From an uncultured Porphyromonas sp. (GTDB lineage: Bacteria > Bacteroidota > Bacteroidia > Bacteroidales > Porphyromonadaceae): a stretch of DNA of 12,569 nucleotides. A program made the position numbers and the translations under genes. The stretch is taken from positions 1 to 12,569 of the forward strand of contig USJF01000028.1 of the NCBI GenBank assembly GCA_900554935.1. The letters run 5' to 3'. Below, one piece after another: positions 1 to 7,450 of this stretch. Position 1 is the stretch's first letter. Each line of letters begins with the position of its first letter. Under the pieces are notes generated by a model, which had not been told where the DNA came from, did no database searches, and was given only the letters and a program-made list of their open reading frames with translations.

Positions 1-928
1 GGTCTTTAATCAAATCTTCAGGGCCCACTCCCAAAACTGCAATAGCAATAGATGGATCGACAAAGTATCGAGTATCAGATGTACGAATAGTAGTTTTAGA
101 CCTCAAGTTGGGGTTCCAAGCAACCACATCTTCTATCACAAAGATTTGCTTCAACGCTAGGAGATAGGAGGAGATGGTTTCTTCTGTCATTGCTCCCAAG
201 TTATTCGTCACCAAATCTTGGTAGATAGTAGAGATTGGGGCTTGAGTGCCTTGATGCCTGGCATACGAACGAAGTAATCGCCTAGCAAAATCAGCATTAC
301 GACTGACCCCATCTACCCTTGAGATATCTCTATTGACTACTGCATCAACATAGTTATTAATTTGAAGCAGGGCAGCCTGGTCAGATAAAATTAAAGACCC
401 TGGCCAGCCTCCCCTACAAAGCAAAAAAGCCAATTGCTCCAATGAATAGTCTTTGGCTACTGCCGCTTTAGTACACTTTCCATGAAACAGCCCTTCAAGG
501 CTAACAGCCCCAGTCGACTCTTCAGACTCCCATAGACTCATTGGTCGCATGGTCAACCAAGCAAATCTCCCTGTACCCGAATGGGTTATTTCAGACGTAT
601 TTGGTGGAACAGCAGATCCAGTAAAAATCAATTGCCCAGGCAATCCTCTTTGGCTCACTTCGAATCGAGCAGCATCCCACAATTTAGGCGCCAACTGCCA
701 CTCATCAATCAACTTTGGAGTATCACCCTGGAACAACATCAGTGGCTCCGACTCTGAAAGCATGATATTGGTCTCCCTAGTTCTAGGGTCATCCATATAA
801 AGGACGCTCTTAGCTTGTCGCTTAGCCGTGGTGGTCTTTCCACACCACTTTGGACCCTGTATAAGTACAACTCCTGCTGCTTCTAGTTGATTGCTTAAAA
901 GTTTATCTGCTATCCTATTTCTATACAT
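1..928 (-). CDS. ATP-binding protein, AAA_14/DUF4143 family (partial, C-terminus beyond left edge)
   Basis: Reading the minus strand from an ATG at 928-926 gives 309 open residues with no stop before the window edge. Visible are a Walker A (GPKWCGKT, residues 25-32), a Walker B-like LIDEWQ (73-78), a sensor-like IFTGSA (101-106), RGGWPG (172-177) and NRDISRVDGV (199-208), the usual entry into the DUF4143 domain. Family members run about 400 residues, so roughly the last 100 are off-window. These ATPases are common in Bacteroidetes; their role is poorly defined, and some are thought to be antitoxin-like or mobile-element-linked. The ATG is favoured because it lies about 30 nt downstream of the expected start site of a consensus promoter and the Walker A falls where expected. 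A 23-bp tandem array abuts that promoter. The family call is firm; the biological role is unknown. Confidence 0.88.
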   Translation of the reverse strand, partial: MYRNRIADKLLSNQLEAAGVVLIQGPKWCGKTTTAKRQAKSVLYMDDPRTRETNIMLSESEPLMLFQGDTPKLIDEWQLAPKLWDAARFEVSQRGLPGQLIFTGSAVPPNTSEITHSGTGRFAWLTMRPMSLWESEESTGAVSLEGLFHGKCTKAAVAKDYSLEQLAFLLCRGGWPGSLILSDQAALLQINNYVDAVVNRDISRVDGVSRNADFARRLLRSYARHQGTQAPISTIYQDLVTNNLGAMTEETISSYLLALKQIFVIEDVVAWNPNLRSKTTIRTSDTRYFVDPSIAIAVLGVGPEDLIKD

Positions 929-964
929 ACAAATCACAAGTAAAACCCAATTAAATCATCATTG

Positions 965-996
965 CAAATATACACAGATATTCATTGATATCCAAA
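965..996 (-). promoter_or_regulatory. Bacteroidetes-type promoter of the ATPase gene
   Basis: On the minus strand TTTG (996-993) is followed after exactly 20 nt by TATATTTG (972-965), a full match to the Bacteroidetes -33/-7 consensus TTTG-N19-21-TAnnTTTG. Transcription would begin near 958 and leave a leader of about 30 nt before the ATG at 928. The upstream edge of the -33 box is only 13 bp from the first 23-bp repeat. Confidence 0.75.
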
Positions 997-1009
997 TAGT
1001 TACAAAATC

Positions 1010-1096
1010 CATTCCGGCAAATGACAGGTTTTCATTCCGGCAAATGACAGGTTTTCATTCCGGCAAATGGCAGGTTTTCATTCCGGAAAATGGCAG
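1010..1096. repeat. 23-bp tandem repeat array A (3.8 units)
   Basis: Units start at 1010, 1033, 1056 and 1079, and the last is cut at about 1096. Each is CATTCCGGCAAATG, then ACAGG or GCAGG, then TTTT. Units 1 and 2 are identical, unit 3 has one change (A to G) and unit 4 has two (CCGGA for CCGGC, plus GCAG). The core is an imperfect palindrome: CATT and AATG flank CCGG, and unit 4 holds a perfect TTCCGGAA. There are no spacers, so it is not a CRISPR. It lies directly upstream of the ATPase promoter, a natural place for protein-binding sites. Confidence 0.9.
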
Positions 1097-1252
1097 AAAT
1101 CAGATGCACCTATAGACGACTTGATACGCGTGAGTACTGTGGTAGCCCTTTCCGTTAGGGTCACCTGCTCCATTCGCCGACATTCCACCTCCTCCGCCTC
1201 TATTCCTTGAGACTCCTTCATGGCGACGATTGGATATGGCCGAAATTAGCGC

Positions 1253-1367
1253 CTATCGAGTTCGCAACCAAAGCATCGGCGAGTTTGTAACCACGCAATC
1301 ATGGAGTTTCAAACTCAGTCATCATGGAGTTTCGAACTCAGTGATCGCTCAGTTACAAACTCAATCT
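1253..1367. repeat. 23-bp tandem repeat array B (5 units, degenerate toward both ends)
   Basis: Cores begin at 1258, 1281, 1304, 1327 and 1350, always 23 bp apart: GAGTTCGCAACCA, GAGTTTGTAACCA, GAGTTTCAAACTC, GAGTTTCGAACTC and CAGTTACAAACTC. The third core is a perfect palindrome (GAGTTT-C-AAACTC). The two middle units are nearly identical over all 23 bp (21 of 23), and outer units diverge while keeping register. A weaker echo may continue to about 1413. The sequence is unrelated to array A but has the same period. From memory, Porphyromonas gingivalis carries MITEs (BrickBuilt) with internal 23-nt tandem repeats; whether this is such an element cannot be decided here. Confidence 0.75.
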
Positions 1368-1562
1368 AGGACCTCATAACCCAATGATTTATAGCCGATT
1401 GAAAACCGCCTTCGCACTGAGACCTAAATCTCTAAGAGCTCATTTCCATTAACCAACATTTTGTCTATTACCTTCAGAAAAAAATGGGCATACAACCTCC
1501 TTTGAAACTCTATCTCGCTGGCGAAGTTTTGGCTCTATATGGTAAGGCCCACTCTTTTTTGG

Positions 1563-1570
1563 TACCTTTG
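1563..1570 (+). promoter_or_regulatory. Possible -7 box for the FNT/exporter operon
   Basis: TACCTTTG matches TAnnTTTG and lies 46 bp before the ATG at 1617. No TTTG stands at the expected 19-21 bp upstream; the nearest, 1528-1531, is 31 bp away. The site is therefore only a half match. It is the best candidate because the genes downstream have no room for promoters of their own. Confidence 0.35.
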
Positions 1571-1616
1571 TAGGAAAGGATAATGGACTGATATGAAATA
1601 ATATAAAAAACAAGAT

Positions 1617-2399
1617 ATGATCAACACGCCCACTGAAGTGCTAAAGACTACAGTACAGATGGCACTCAAGAAGTATCAGGGCTCACAGGTAAAACTGGCA
1701 GTGCTGGGACTCCTAGGTGGTGCCTTCATCGCTATGGGTGGCCTGCTCTCATTTTATATAGCTTTTGGTTCGCCCACGCTGACCGAAGGGGCACCAGGTT
1801 TTCTTCGGCTGATGCAGGGCATCCCTTTTCCTCTTGGACTGATACTCATTGTACTGGTAGGTGGAGAGCTGGTAACTGGCAATACGGCGATACTCTTTAC
1901 TGGCGCTCGCAAAGGGCTTATTCCGTGGCGGTACCTTGGTGCCAACTGGCTGATGACTTGGCTGACCAACTTTGCTGGGGCTGTGCTATTTTGCTACTTT
2001 CTCGTCCACTTAACCGGTTTGCTTCAGGTAGAGCCCTGGCATAGCAGTATCATTAATGTAGCCGTTAGCAAAGTGTCTCTACCGTGGCACGTGGTATTTC
2101 TGAAAGGGGTTGCTGCCAATTGGCTGGTCTGCTTGGCCATTTGGCTAGGACTTAGCTCAAATGAGATGATTGGCCGAATGATAGGTCTTTGGCTTCCAGT
2201 GATGACCTTCGTAACCCTCAGTTTTGAGCATAGTGTTGCCAATATGTTTTATCTTCCTATGGGCATGATGTCGGGGGCTGATGTGTCTATTTGGGAGATG
2301 CTCTGGAGGAATATCATCCCAGCCACTCTCGGCAATATCGTAGGAGGTGCCATCTTGGTAGGGATGATTTATAGCTACGCATTTAAGACAAAGGAATAG
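1617..2399 (+). CDS. Formate/nitrite transporter family channel (FNT: FocA/NirC type)
   Basis: This 260-residue protein has the usual FNT length and about six hydrophobic segments (roughly 27-50, 70-96, 108-132, 158-180, 186-202, 235-255). FNT hallmarks are visible: GGELVTGNT (82-90), corresponding to the omega-loop region; KGVAANWLVCLA (163-174), the family signature; and FEHSVANM (203-210), whose His205 matches the central pore histidine. FNT proteins are homopentameric inner-membrane channels for small monovalent anions such as formate, nitrite, hydrosulfide or lactate; sequence alone does not tell which. The ATG has no Shine-Dalgarno, as is usual in this phylum. The stop is 3 bp before the TolC-like gene, implying cotranscription with the exporter, an uncommon partner for an FNT channel. 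Confidence 0.93.
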   Translation: MINTPTEVLKTTVQMALKKYQGSQVKLAVLGLLGGAFIAMGGLLSFYIAFGSPTLTEGAPGFLRLMQGIPFPLGLILIVLVGGELVTGNTAILFTGARKGLIPWRYLGANWLMTWLTNFAGAVLFCYFLVHLTGLLQVEPWHSSIINVAVSKVSLPWHVVFLKGVAANWLVCLAIWLGLSSNEMIGRMIGLWLPVMTFVTLSFEHSVANMFYLPMGMMSGADVSIWEMLWRNIIPATLGNIVGGAILVGMIYSYAFKTKE

Positions 2400-2402
2400 A
2401 GT

Positions 2403-3701
2403 ATGAAGAGAGGAATTACTGGGCTGGTACTAGCCCTCTGTAGCACAATGCTACTACACGCCCAGAGTATCACGCTCGAGGAGTGCATCGCATCGGCTAG
2501 TGAGCACCACCCTACTACCGAACAGAAGCAGCTTCAAGGAAAGCTCGGGGAGCAACTCAAAAGGGCACTTTGGGTCGCCTACATTCCTCAGCTTTCGCTA
2601 GATGCCTCGGCCAATTATCTGAGCGATGTGGTGGAGCTGGATATCAAGATGCCGGAGGTGATGGGTATCAAAGTGCCCCCTCCAGACCTACCTAAGCTAC
2701 CAAACTTTCAGTACAATGCCTATCTGCAGGTGACGCAATTGATTTGGGATGGTGGCAGAGTAAAAGCTGGCACGGAGGCGATAAAGTCGGAGACGGCGGT
2801 CCAAGAAGCAGAGTGTGAGATAGCTGCTCGAAAGGTACGGGACGCTGTAGTGGAGCTCTACTTTGCCCTGCTTTTGGTAGATAAACAGATGGAGCTACAG
2901 CAGGTGGTGCTCGAGGAATTGGCTCGGCAGAATAGTAAGGTGGCTTCGCTACTGTCTACCGGTATGGCGAGTGAAAATGATCTAGACCTAGTCGCCGTGG
3001 AGCAGATCAAGGCAGAGCAGACTCATGAGCAGCTTCGAGAAAGTAGGAAGGCACTACTAGATGCACTCTCCATATATACCGGGCTGGAGCTATCGGAAGG
3101 GACTGTGGCACAATTGCCCACTCTCCCCTCACTTACTTCTGAAATGGGATCTCGAGTAGCTCCCAATAGGGCAGAGCATCTACTACTGGATAGTAAGCTG
3201 AAGAGTTCATCGGCCGATTGGAAGGCCTACCTAGCAAAAGGGATGCCCACTTTGGCTCTTTTTGCTAGAGGTGGATATGGTCGTCCAGGACTGAATATGA
3301 TGAATCCCGACCCCGCTTTCTACTACATTGCAGGAGCAAAACTAAGCTGGAACTTTGGGAAACTCTACGACCTTTCGACACAGAAAAAGAAACTACACCA
3401 AACTCAGCAATTAATAGAGCTCCAGCGTCAATCTCTCGAGATGGAGCTCCAAAGGGAACTGAGTGAGGCTCGTAGTGAAGTGAAGCAGTACGAAGCAAGG
3501 GTCACGAGCGGGAGGGCTCTTGTGGAGAGGCTGGAGCGAGTGATGGCACGAGCCCAAAAGGGCGAGGAGGAGGGCACAATGGCTACCTCGGAGTATCTGG
3601 AGCAAAGGAGCAAACTGGATGCGGCTAAAAGGATGCTAGAGGTGGATCAATTACAGCTATTAAGGGCTAAGTATCGCGTACAAAATAGATTAGGACTATG
3701 A
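2403..3701 (+). CDS. TolC-family outer membrane efflux protein
   Basis: The 432-residue protein starts with a signal peptide (MKRG, a hydrophobic stretch, likely cleavage after LLHA at residue 20). It then shows the two-fold helical layout of the outer membrane efflux family. ITLEECIASASEHHPTTE (23-40) is a typical first helix, and VTQLIWDGGRV falls in the first beta segment. Long amphipathic helices rich in Glu, Leu and Arg follow, and a second half repeats the pattern (AYLAKGMPTLALFARGGYG, then LSWNFGKLYDLSTQKKKL). It should form a trimeric channel-tunnel in the outer membrane and be the exit duct for the transporter encoded directly downstream. Its last codons overlap the next gene as ATGA (3698-3701), indicating translational coupling. 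Confidence 0.92.
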   Translation: MKRGITGLVLALCSTMLLHAQSITLEECIASASEHHPTTEQKQLQGKLGEQLKRALWVAYIPQLSLDASANYLSDVVELDIKMPEVMGIKVPPPDLPKLPNFQYNAYLQVTQLIWDGGRVKAGTEAIKSETAVQEAECEIAARKVRDAVVELYFALLLVDKQMELQQVVLEELARQNSKVASLLSTGMASENDLDLVAVEQIKAEQTHEQLRESRKALLDALSIYTGLELSEGTVAQLPTLPSLTSEMGSRVAPNRAEHLLLDSKLKSSSADWKAYLAKGMPTLALFARGGYGRPGLNMMNPDPAFYYIAGAKLSWNFGKLYDLSTQKKKLHQTQQLIELQRQSLEMELQRELSEARSEVKQYEARVTSGRALVERLERVMARAQKGEEEGTMATSEYLEQRSKLDAAKRMLEVDQLQLLRAKYRVQNRLGL

Positions 3702-4612
3702 TAAAAGTAAATTATTGGAGGCTGGGAGTAGCAGTGGCAACCATAGCCTTTTCCCTTTCAGCTTGCCACAATAAACAGAGTGAGGTGATCGGCTCAGGGA
3801 GCTTTGAAGCGACGGAGGTACTGGTCTCTAGTGAGGTGAATGGTAGGGTATTGGAGTGGAATATCGAGGAGGGAAACACTATCCATCAAGGGGACCAAGT
3901 GGGGCTAGTAGATACTACGCAACTCTTTCTACAGCGTGAAGCACTTCTACGTTCAGGCAAAGGGGTAAGGGCTAATCAACCTAATATCTCAACGCAAACA
4001 AGAGCTTTGGAGGTGCAATTGTCCGAACTTCAATCTAATCGTGACCGCACCGCACGACTACTAAAAGCTGGAGTGGCGACACAAAAACAGCTGGATGACC
4101 TAAATAGTGCGATCGTAGCCCTTGAGAGTCAGATCTCTGCAGCTAGAAGCACGCTTTCAAATCAAAGCAGTCAGATTACAGCACAAAGCTCGGCCATAGA
4201 TATACAGGTGGCTCAGGTGGATGACTTGATTGAGCGCTCGAAAATTACGGCTCCGATCAGTGGCACTATACTTGCCAATTACATCCATCAGGGGGAGTTG
4301 GCAGGTTCTGGGCGCCCGCTATTTAGAGTGGGCAATCTGGAGACTCTATTCCTTAGGGCCTATGTACAGAATGACCAGCTTGCCACGCTTCAGCTCGGCG
4401 ATGAAGTGAAGGTGCAGGTAGATGGTGGCAATGGCGAAAAGCGTAGCTACTCTGGGACGATCTCTTGGATCGCTAGTCAGTCGGAATTTACCCCCAAAAC
4501 GGTACAAACGGATGATGAGCGCTCTAACCTCGTTTATGCTATTAAGGTGCGTGTGCCTAATACTGATGGGGCACTAAGGATAGGGATGTACGGAGAGGTA
4601 CTGCGAAAGTGA
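3698..4612 (+). CDS. HlyD/YbhG-like membrane fusion protein (lipoprotein)
   Basis: The 304-residue protein begins with a hydrophobic segment ending in the lipobox LSAC, so Cys23 would be lipidated and anchored in the inner membrane. The biotinyl-lipoyl-like domain is split as usual: VLVSSEVNGRVLEWNIEEGN (41-60) and SKITAPISGTILANYIHQGE (181-200). Between them lies a helical hairpin coiled coil (about 100-178) containing RLLKAGVATQKQLDDL, characteristic of this family. A beta-barrel segment follows (about 210-300). It would bridge the TolC-like channel and the ABC permeases, as YbhG does for the E. coli YbhFSR exporter. It starts inside the stop of the preceding gene (ATGA) and ends 1 bp before the next start. 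Confidence 0.92.
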   Translation: MIKVNYWRLGVAVATIAFSLSACHNKQSEVIGSGSFEATEVLVSSEVNGRVLEWNIEEGNTIHQGDQVGLVDTTQLFLQREALLRSGKGVRANQPNISTQTRALEVQLSELQSNRDRTARLLKAGVATQKQLDDLNSAIVALESQISAARSTLSNQSSQITAQSSAIDIQVAQVDDLIERSKITAPISGTILANYIHQGELAGSGRPLFRVGNLETLFLRAYVQNDQLATLQLGDEVKVQVDGGNGEKRSYSGTISWIASQSEFTPKTVQTDDERSNLVYAIKVRVPNTDGALRIGMYGEVLRK

Positions 4613-4613
4613 G

Positions 4614-5567
4614 ATGAATAGTATTAAGAGAGCAGATGAACCGGCCATCACGGCAGAGGGCTTACGGCTTACATTTTCCTCTCCTACAGGGGGAAAGGTG
4701 GGGGTTGGCACCGCTTCAGAGGGTCTTACGTTTGGAGTCCAGCGTGGAGAGATCTTTGGGGTGATAGGCCCTGATGGTGCTGGGAAAACCACACTTTTCC
4801 GACTGCTTTGCTCTCTGATGCTACCAGAGAGTGGCACTGCTCGTGTGGTGGGATATGACGTGGTGAAGGATTACAAGGCACTTAGGCAAGTAGTGGGCTA
4901 TATGCCGGGTACCTTTTCGCTCTATCCCGACCTATCGGTGGAGGAGAACCTCAATTTCTTTGCTACTATCTTCAATACAACTATCGCCGAGAAGTACGAT
5001 CAGATAAAGGATATCTACAGTCAGATAGAACCTTTTAAGCATCGTAAGGCGAAGTCGCTTTCGGGTGGGATGAAACAGAAGTTGGCACTCTCTTCAGCCC
5101 TCATACACAGCCCCGAGATACTCTTTTTGGACGAGCCAACCACTGGAATTGACCCGATTAGTAGAGTTGATCTTTGGAATATGCTCCATAAACTATCAAA
5201 GCAAGGGGTAACAATCGTGGTCTCAACCCCATACATGGATGAGGCAAGGCAGTGTGATCGCTTGGCCTTTATGCAAGAGGGGAATTTTCTCACAATCGAT
5301 AGTCCTCAGCGACTTACCGAGCAATACCCCTACCCTATCTTTGAGGTGAAAGGGGACAACAGATTGGAGCTACTCTCAAGGCTCAATAGCTTCCCAAGGG
5401 CAATCAATAGCTTTGCCTTTGGGGACGTCTTTCATATCACTACGGAGGCTGGCGTAGAGGCGAGCGATATTGCCCAGCATATTGGCATCGGGGAGGTTCA
5501 CTCCATTACTGCGGGATTGGAGGATGCCTTTTTACTACTTTCTAAAACGAAACAAGGAAGTTTATGA
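4614..5567 (+). CDS. ABC exporter ATPase, equivalent to the N-terminal half of YbhF
   Basis: The 317-residue nucleotide-binding subunit has Walker A GPDGAGKT (52-59), signature LSGGM (149-153) and Walker B ILFLDEP (169-175) with catalytic Glu174. Two usual elements are missing: the Q-loop reads GYMPGTFSLY, with Gly99 where Gln is expected, and the switch region reads VVSTPYMDEA, with Pro206 in place of the H-loop His. The GPDGAGKT variant and loss of the switch His also characterise the first half of fused YbhF in E. coli, as I recall that protein. About 80 further residues form a C-terminal extension. It should pair with the next gene's product as a heterodimer driving the two permeases. The downstream gene starts inside its stop codon (ATGA, 5564-5567). 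Confidence 0.92.
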   Translation: MNSIKRADEPAITAEGLRLTFSSPTGGKVGVGTASEGLTFGVQRGEIFGVIGPDGAGKTTLFRLLCSLMLPESGTARVVGYDVVKDYKALRQVVGYMPGTFSLYPDLSVEENLNFFATIFNTTIAEKYDQIKDIYSQIEPFKHRKAKSLSGGMKQKLALSSALIHSPEILFLDEPTTGIDPISRVDLWNMLHKLSKQGVTIVVSTPYMDEARQCDRLAFMQEGNFLTIDSPQRLTEQYPYPIFEVKGDNRLELLSRLNSFPRAINSFAFGDVFHITTEAGVEASDIAQHIGIGEVHSITAGLEDAFLLLSKTKQGSL

Positions 5568-6322
5568 GAGTCGGCAATCAAAATGAAGTAGTAATTGAGG
5601 TCAAGGAGCTTACCAAGGCATTTGGAAGTTTCTTGGCGGTCAATCATATCTCCTTTGAGGTAAGGAGAGGAGAGATCTTTGGCTTCCTTGGCGCTAATGG
5701 AGCTGGCAAGACCACAGCGATGAAGATTCTGTGTGGTCTGAGCAAACCTACCAGTGGAGAGGGACAAGTGGCGGGGTGTGATATCTTGCATGAAAACGAA
5801 AAGATCAAAGAGCATATCGGGTATATGAGCCAGAAGTTTGCCCTTTATGAAGACCTTACAGTTGAGGAGAATATCCGACTTTTTGCTGGTATCTATCGCA
5901 TTCCTAATTCTGAGATCAAGCAAAAAACGAGTGAGCTACTGAAACGTCTTGACTTTTTGGAATACCAGAAGACGATGGTGAAGAAGTTGCCACTCGGATG
6001 GAAGCAGAAGCTAGCCTTTTCGATTGCTATCTTTCACCAACCTCAGATCGTATTCCTTGATGAGCCGACCGGAGGAGTAGACCCCATCACTAGGCGACAA
6101 TTTTGGGAGCTGATCTATGAAGCTGCATACGGGCAAGGGATTACGGTCTTCGTCACCACGCACTATATGGATGAAGCAGAGTACTGCGATAGGGTCTCTA
6201 TTATGGTGGATGGCGAGATTAAGGCAATGGGAACTCCGGCTGAACTTAAGGCAAAAACTGGGGCACGTAATATGGATGAGGTATTCAAACGATTGGCGAG
6301 AGAAGGGAGGCGAGTAGAATGA
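5564..6322 (+). CDS. ABC exporter ATPase, equivalent to the C-terminal half of YbhF
   Basis: The 252-residue nucleotide-binding subunit carries Walker A GANGAGKT (43-50), an intact Q-loop GYMSQKF (Gln90), Walker B IVFLDEP (162-168) with Glu167, and an intact switch VTTHYMDEAEYCDR (His200). Its signature, however, reads LPLGW (142-146) instead of LSGGQ, as in the second half of YbhF. This is the mirror image of the preceding subunit: catalytic loops are intact here but the signature is degenerate. In a head-to-tail dimer this leaves one consensus ATP site, made of this subunit's Walker and His residues plus the partner's LSGGM, and one degenerate site. The start overlaps the previous stop, and the stop overlaps the next start (ATGA at 6319-6322). 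Confidence 0.93.
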   Translation: MRVGNQNEVVIEVKELTKAFGSFLAVNHISFEVRRGEIFGFLGANGAGKTTAMKILCGLSKPTSGEGQVAGCDILHENEKIKEHIGYMSQKFALYEDLTVEENIRLFAGIYRIPNSEIKQKTSELLKRLDFLEYQKTMVKKLPLGWKQKLAFSIAIFHQPQIVFLDEPTGGVDPITRRQFWELIYEAAYGQGITVFVTTHYMDEAEYCDRVSIMVDGEIKAMGTPAELKAKTGARNMDEVFKRLAREGRRVE

Positions 6323-7446
6323 AAGGCTTACTACGTTTCAAGCAATTTCGTGCCTTTGTCTCTAAGGAGTTTATCCATATCTTTAGAGACCCTTACACGC
6401 TACTGATACTACTACTGATGCCAGTGGTGGAACTGCTACTCTTTGGCTTTGCACTCAATATGGAGGTGACTAATATCCGCACCGCATTAGTAACATTGGA
6501 GCCGGATAGATATACGCAACAGCTGGAGTCGAAACTCCGAAGCCACCCTGACTTCATCCTCTATGAAGGGCATCTATCAGTAGCAGAAGCGGAGGAGCTA
6601 CTTCAAAAGGATAAGTTGGATCTCTTCATCGTGATGCCTACTGCCTTTGAAACAAGCGTCTACCGAAGACAGCCAACACAGGTGCAGATGGTAGTGGATG
6701 CCTCAGACCCCAATGCGGGAGAGATGCGAGTAGGCTATGCTTCAGCTCTGCTACAGAGTGTAGTGAGGGAGGATATAGGCGACGGAGGTCAACTACCTTT
6801 TTCGATAGAAGTGAATAGCCGAATGCTCTACAATCCGATGATGAAGTCGAGCTACAACTTTGTACCAGGGATTATGGGATTGGTCTTGATTGTACTCTGC
6901 ACCATTATGACAAGCGTAAGTATCGCCCGTGAGAAAGAGCGAGGAAGCATGGAGCTATTATTGGTCTCTCCAGTAGACGCCACTACGATGGTCCTAGCTA
7001 AAGCAGTACCCTATTTTGTAGTGTCGCTCATCAACATTGCCTCGATCCTGTTACTCTCCTACTTTGTGCTTGGAGTGCCTATACGTGGCTCTTTGCTGCT
7101 GATTATTTTGATTACGATGCTTTATGTATTAGTTGCTCTGGCTATAGGATTGGCAATCTCTAGCCTTGTCAGTCAACAGAGGGATGCCGTAATCGTCTCA
7201 GGATTTGGAATGATGATGCCCACTATCCTACTGACAGGTATGCTCTTTCCACTAGCCAATATACCAGTGGCACTCCGATGGATATCCTATATTGTGCCAG
7301 CCACTTACTACATCGGAGCCACACGAAAAGTGATGATACAAGGGCTTACCTTTATGGGCGTTTGGCAAGAAGTCCTTGCCCTCAGCCTCTTTGCGGTGCT
7401 GATGCTGATCATTGCAATTGTAAGTATTCGCCCAAGACTTAAATAG
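6319..7446 (+). CDS. ABC-2 type permease, YbhS-like
   Basis: The 375-residue protein has the ABC-2 membrane layout: a cytoplasmic N-terminus with FVSKEFIHIFRDPYT (13-27), one membrane segment (about 28-47), a large periplasmic domain (about 48-180), then five hydrophobic segments to the C-terminus. The cytoplasmic stretch REKERGSMELLLVSP (204-218), just after the second membrane segment, is the family's coupling region contacting the ATPase, and YIVPATYYIGATR (324-336) is the conserved segment near the end. It is probably one half of a permease heterodimer with the next gene's product. Homologues in E. coli (YbhS/YbhR) have been linked to drug and cation export; the substrate here is unknown. 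Start by ATGA overlap. Confidence 0.92.
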   Translation: MKGLLRFKQFRAFVSKEFIHIFRDPYTLLILLLMPVVELLLFGFALNMEVTNIRTALVTLEPDRYTQQLESKLRSHPDFILYEGHLSVAEAEELLQKDKLDLFIVMPTAFETSVYRRQPTQVQMVVDASDPNAGEMRVGYASALLQSVVREDIGDGGQLPFSIEVNSRMLYNPMMKSSYNFVPGIMGLVLIVLCTIMTSVSIAREKERGSMELLLVSPVDATTMVLAKAVPYFVVSLINIASILLLSYFVLGVPIRGSLLLIILITMLYVLVALAIGLAISSLVSQQRDAVIVSGFGMMMPTILLTGMLFPLANIPVALRWISYIVPATYYIGATRKVMIQGLTFMGVWQEVLALSLFAVLMLIIAIVSIRPRLK

Positions 7447-7450
7447 GAAG

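Larger units (their letters stand above)
929..1616. other. Intergenic region between ATPase and FNT genes (688 bp)
   Basis: No convincing gene is present. The region holds the ATPase promoter, the two 23-bp arrays and a weak promoter-like site before the FNT gene. A minus-strand frame at 1221-1078 could encode 47 residues. It ends inside array A, where a repeat unit supplies the final residues CHFPE and the stop. I recognise no homology and do not call it a gene. From 1415 to 1550 I see no clear hairpin, repeat or reading frame. Confidence 0.6.

Noticed and set aside
1010..1096. CRISPR array
   Set aside because: Units are contiguous with no variable spacers, and no cas genes are in the window.
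549..1115. Plus-strand reading frames at 549-800 and 891-1115
   Set aside because: The first is antisense to the DUF4143-type ATPase. The second covers its start, its promoter and array A, so it is explained by repeats and the opposite gene.
5498..5923. 141-residue minus-strand reading frame
   Set aside because: It lies antisense to two ABC ATPase genes with clear motifs; its sequence has no recognisable domain and its existence follows from their codon use.
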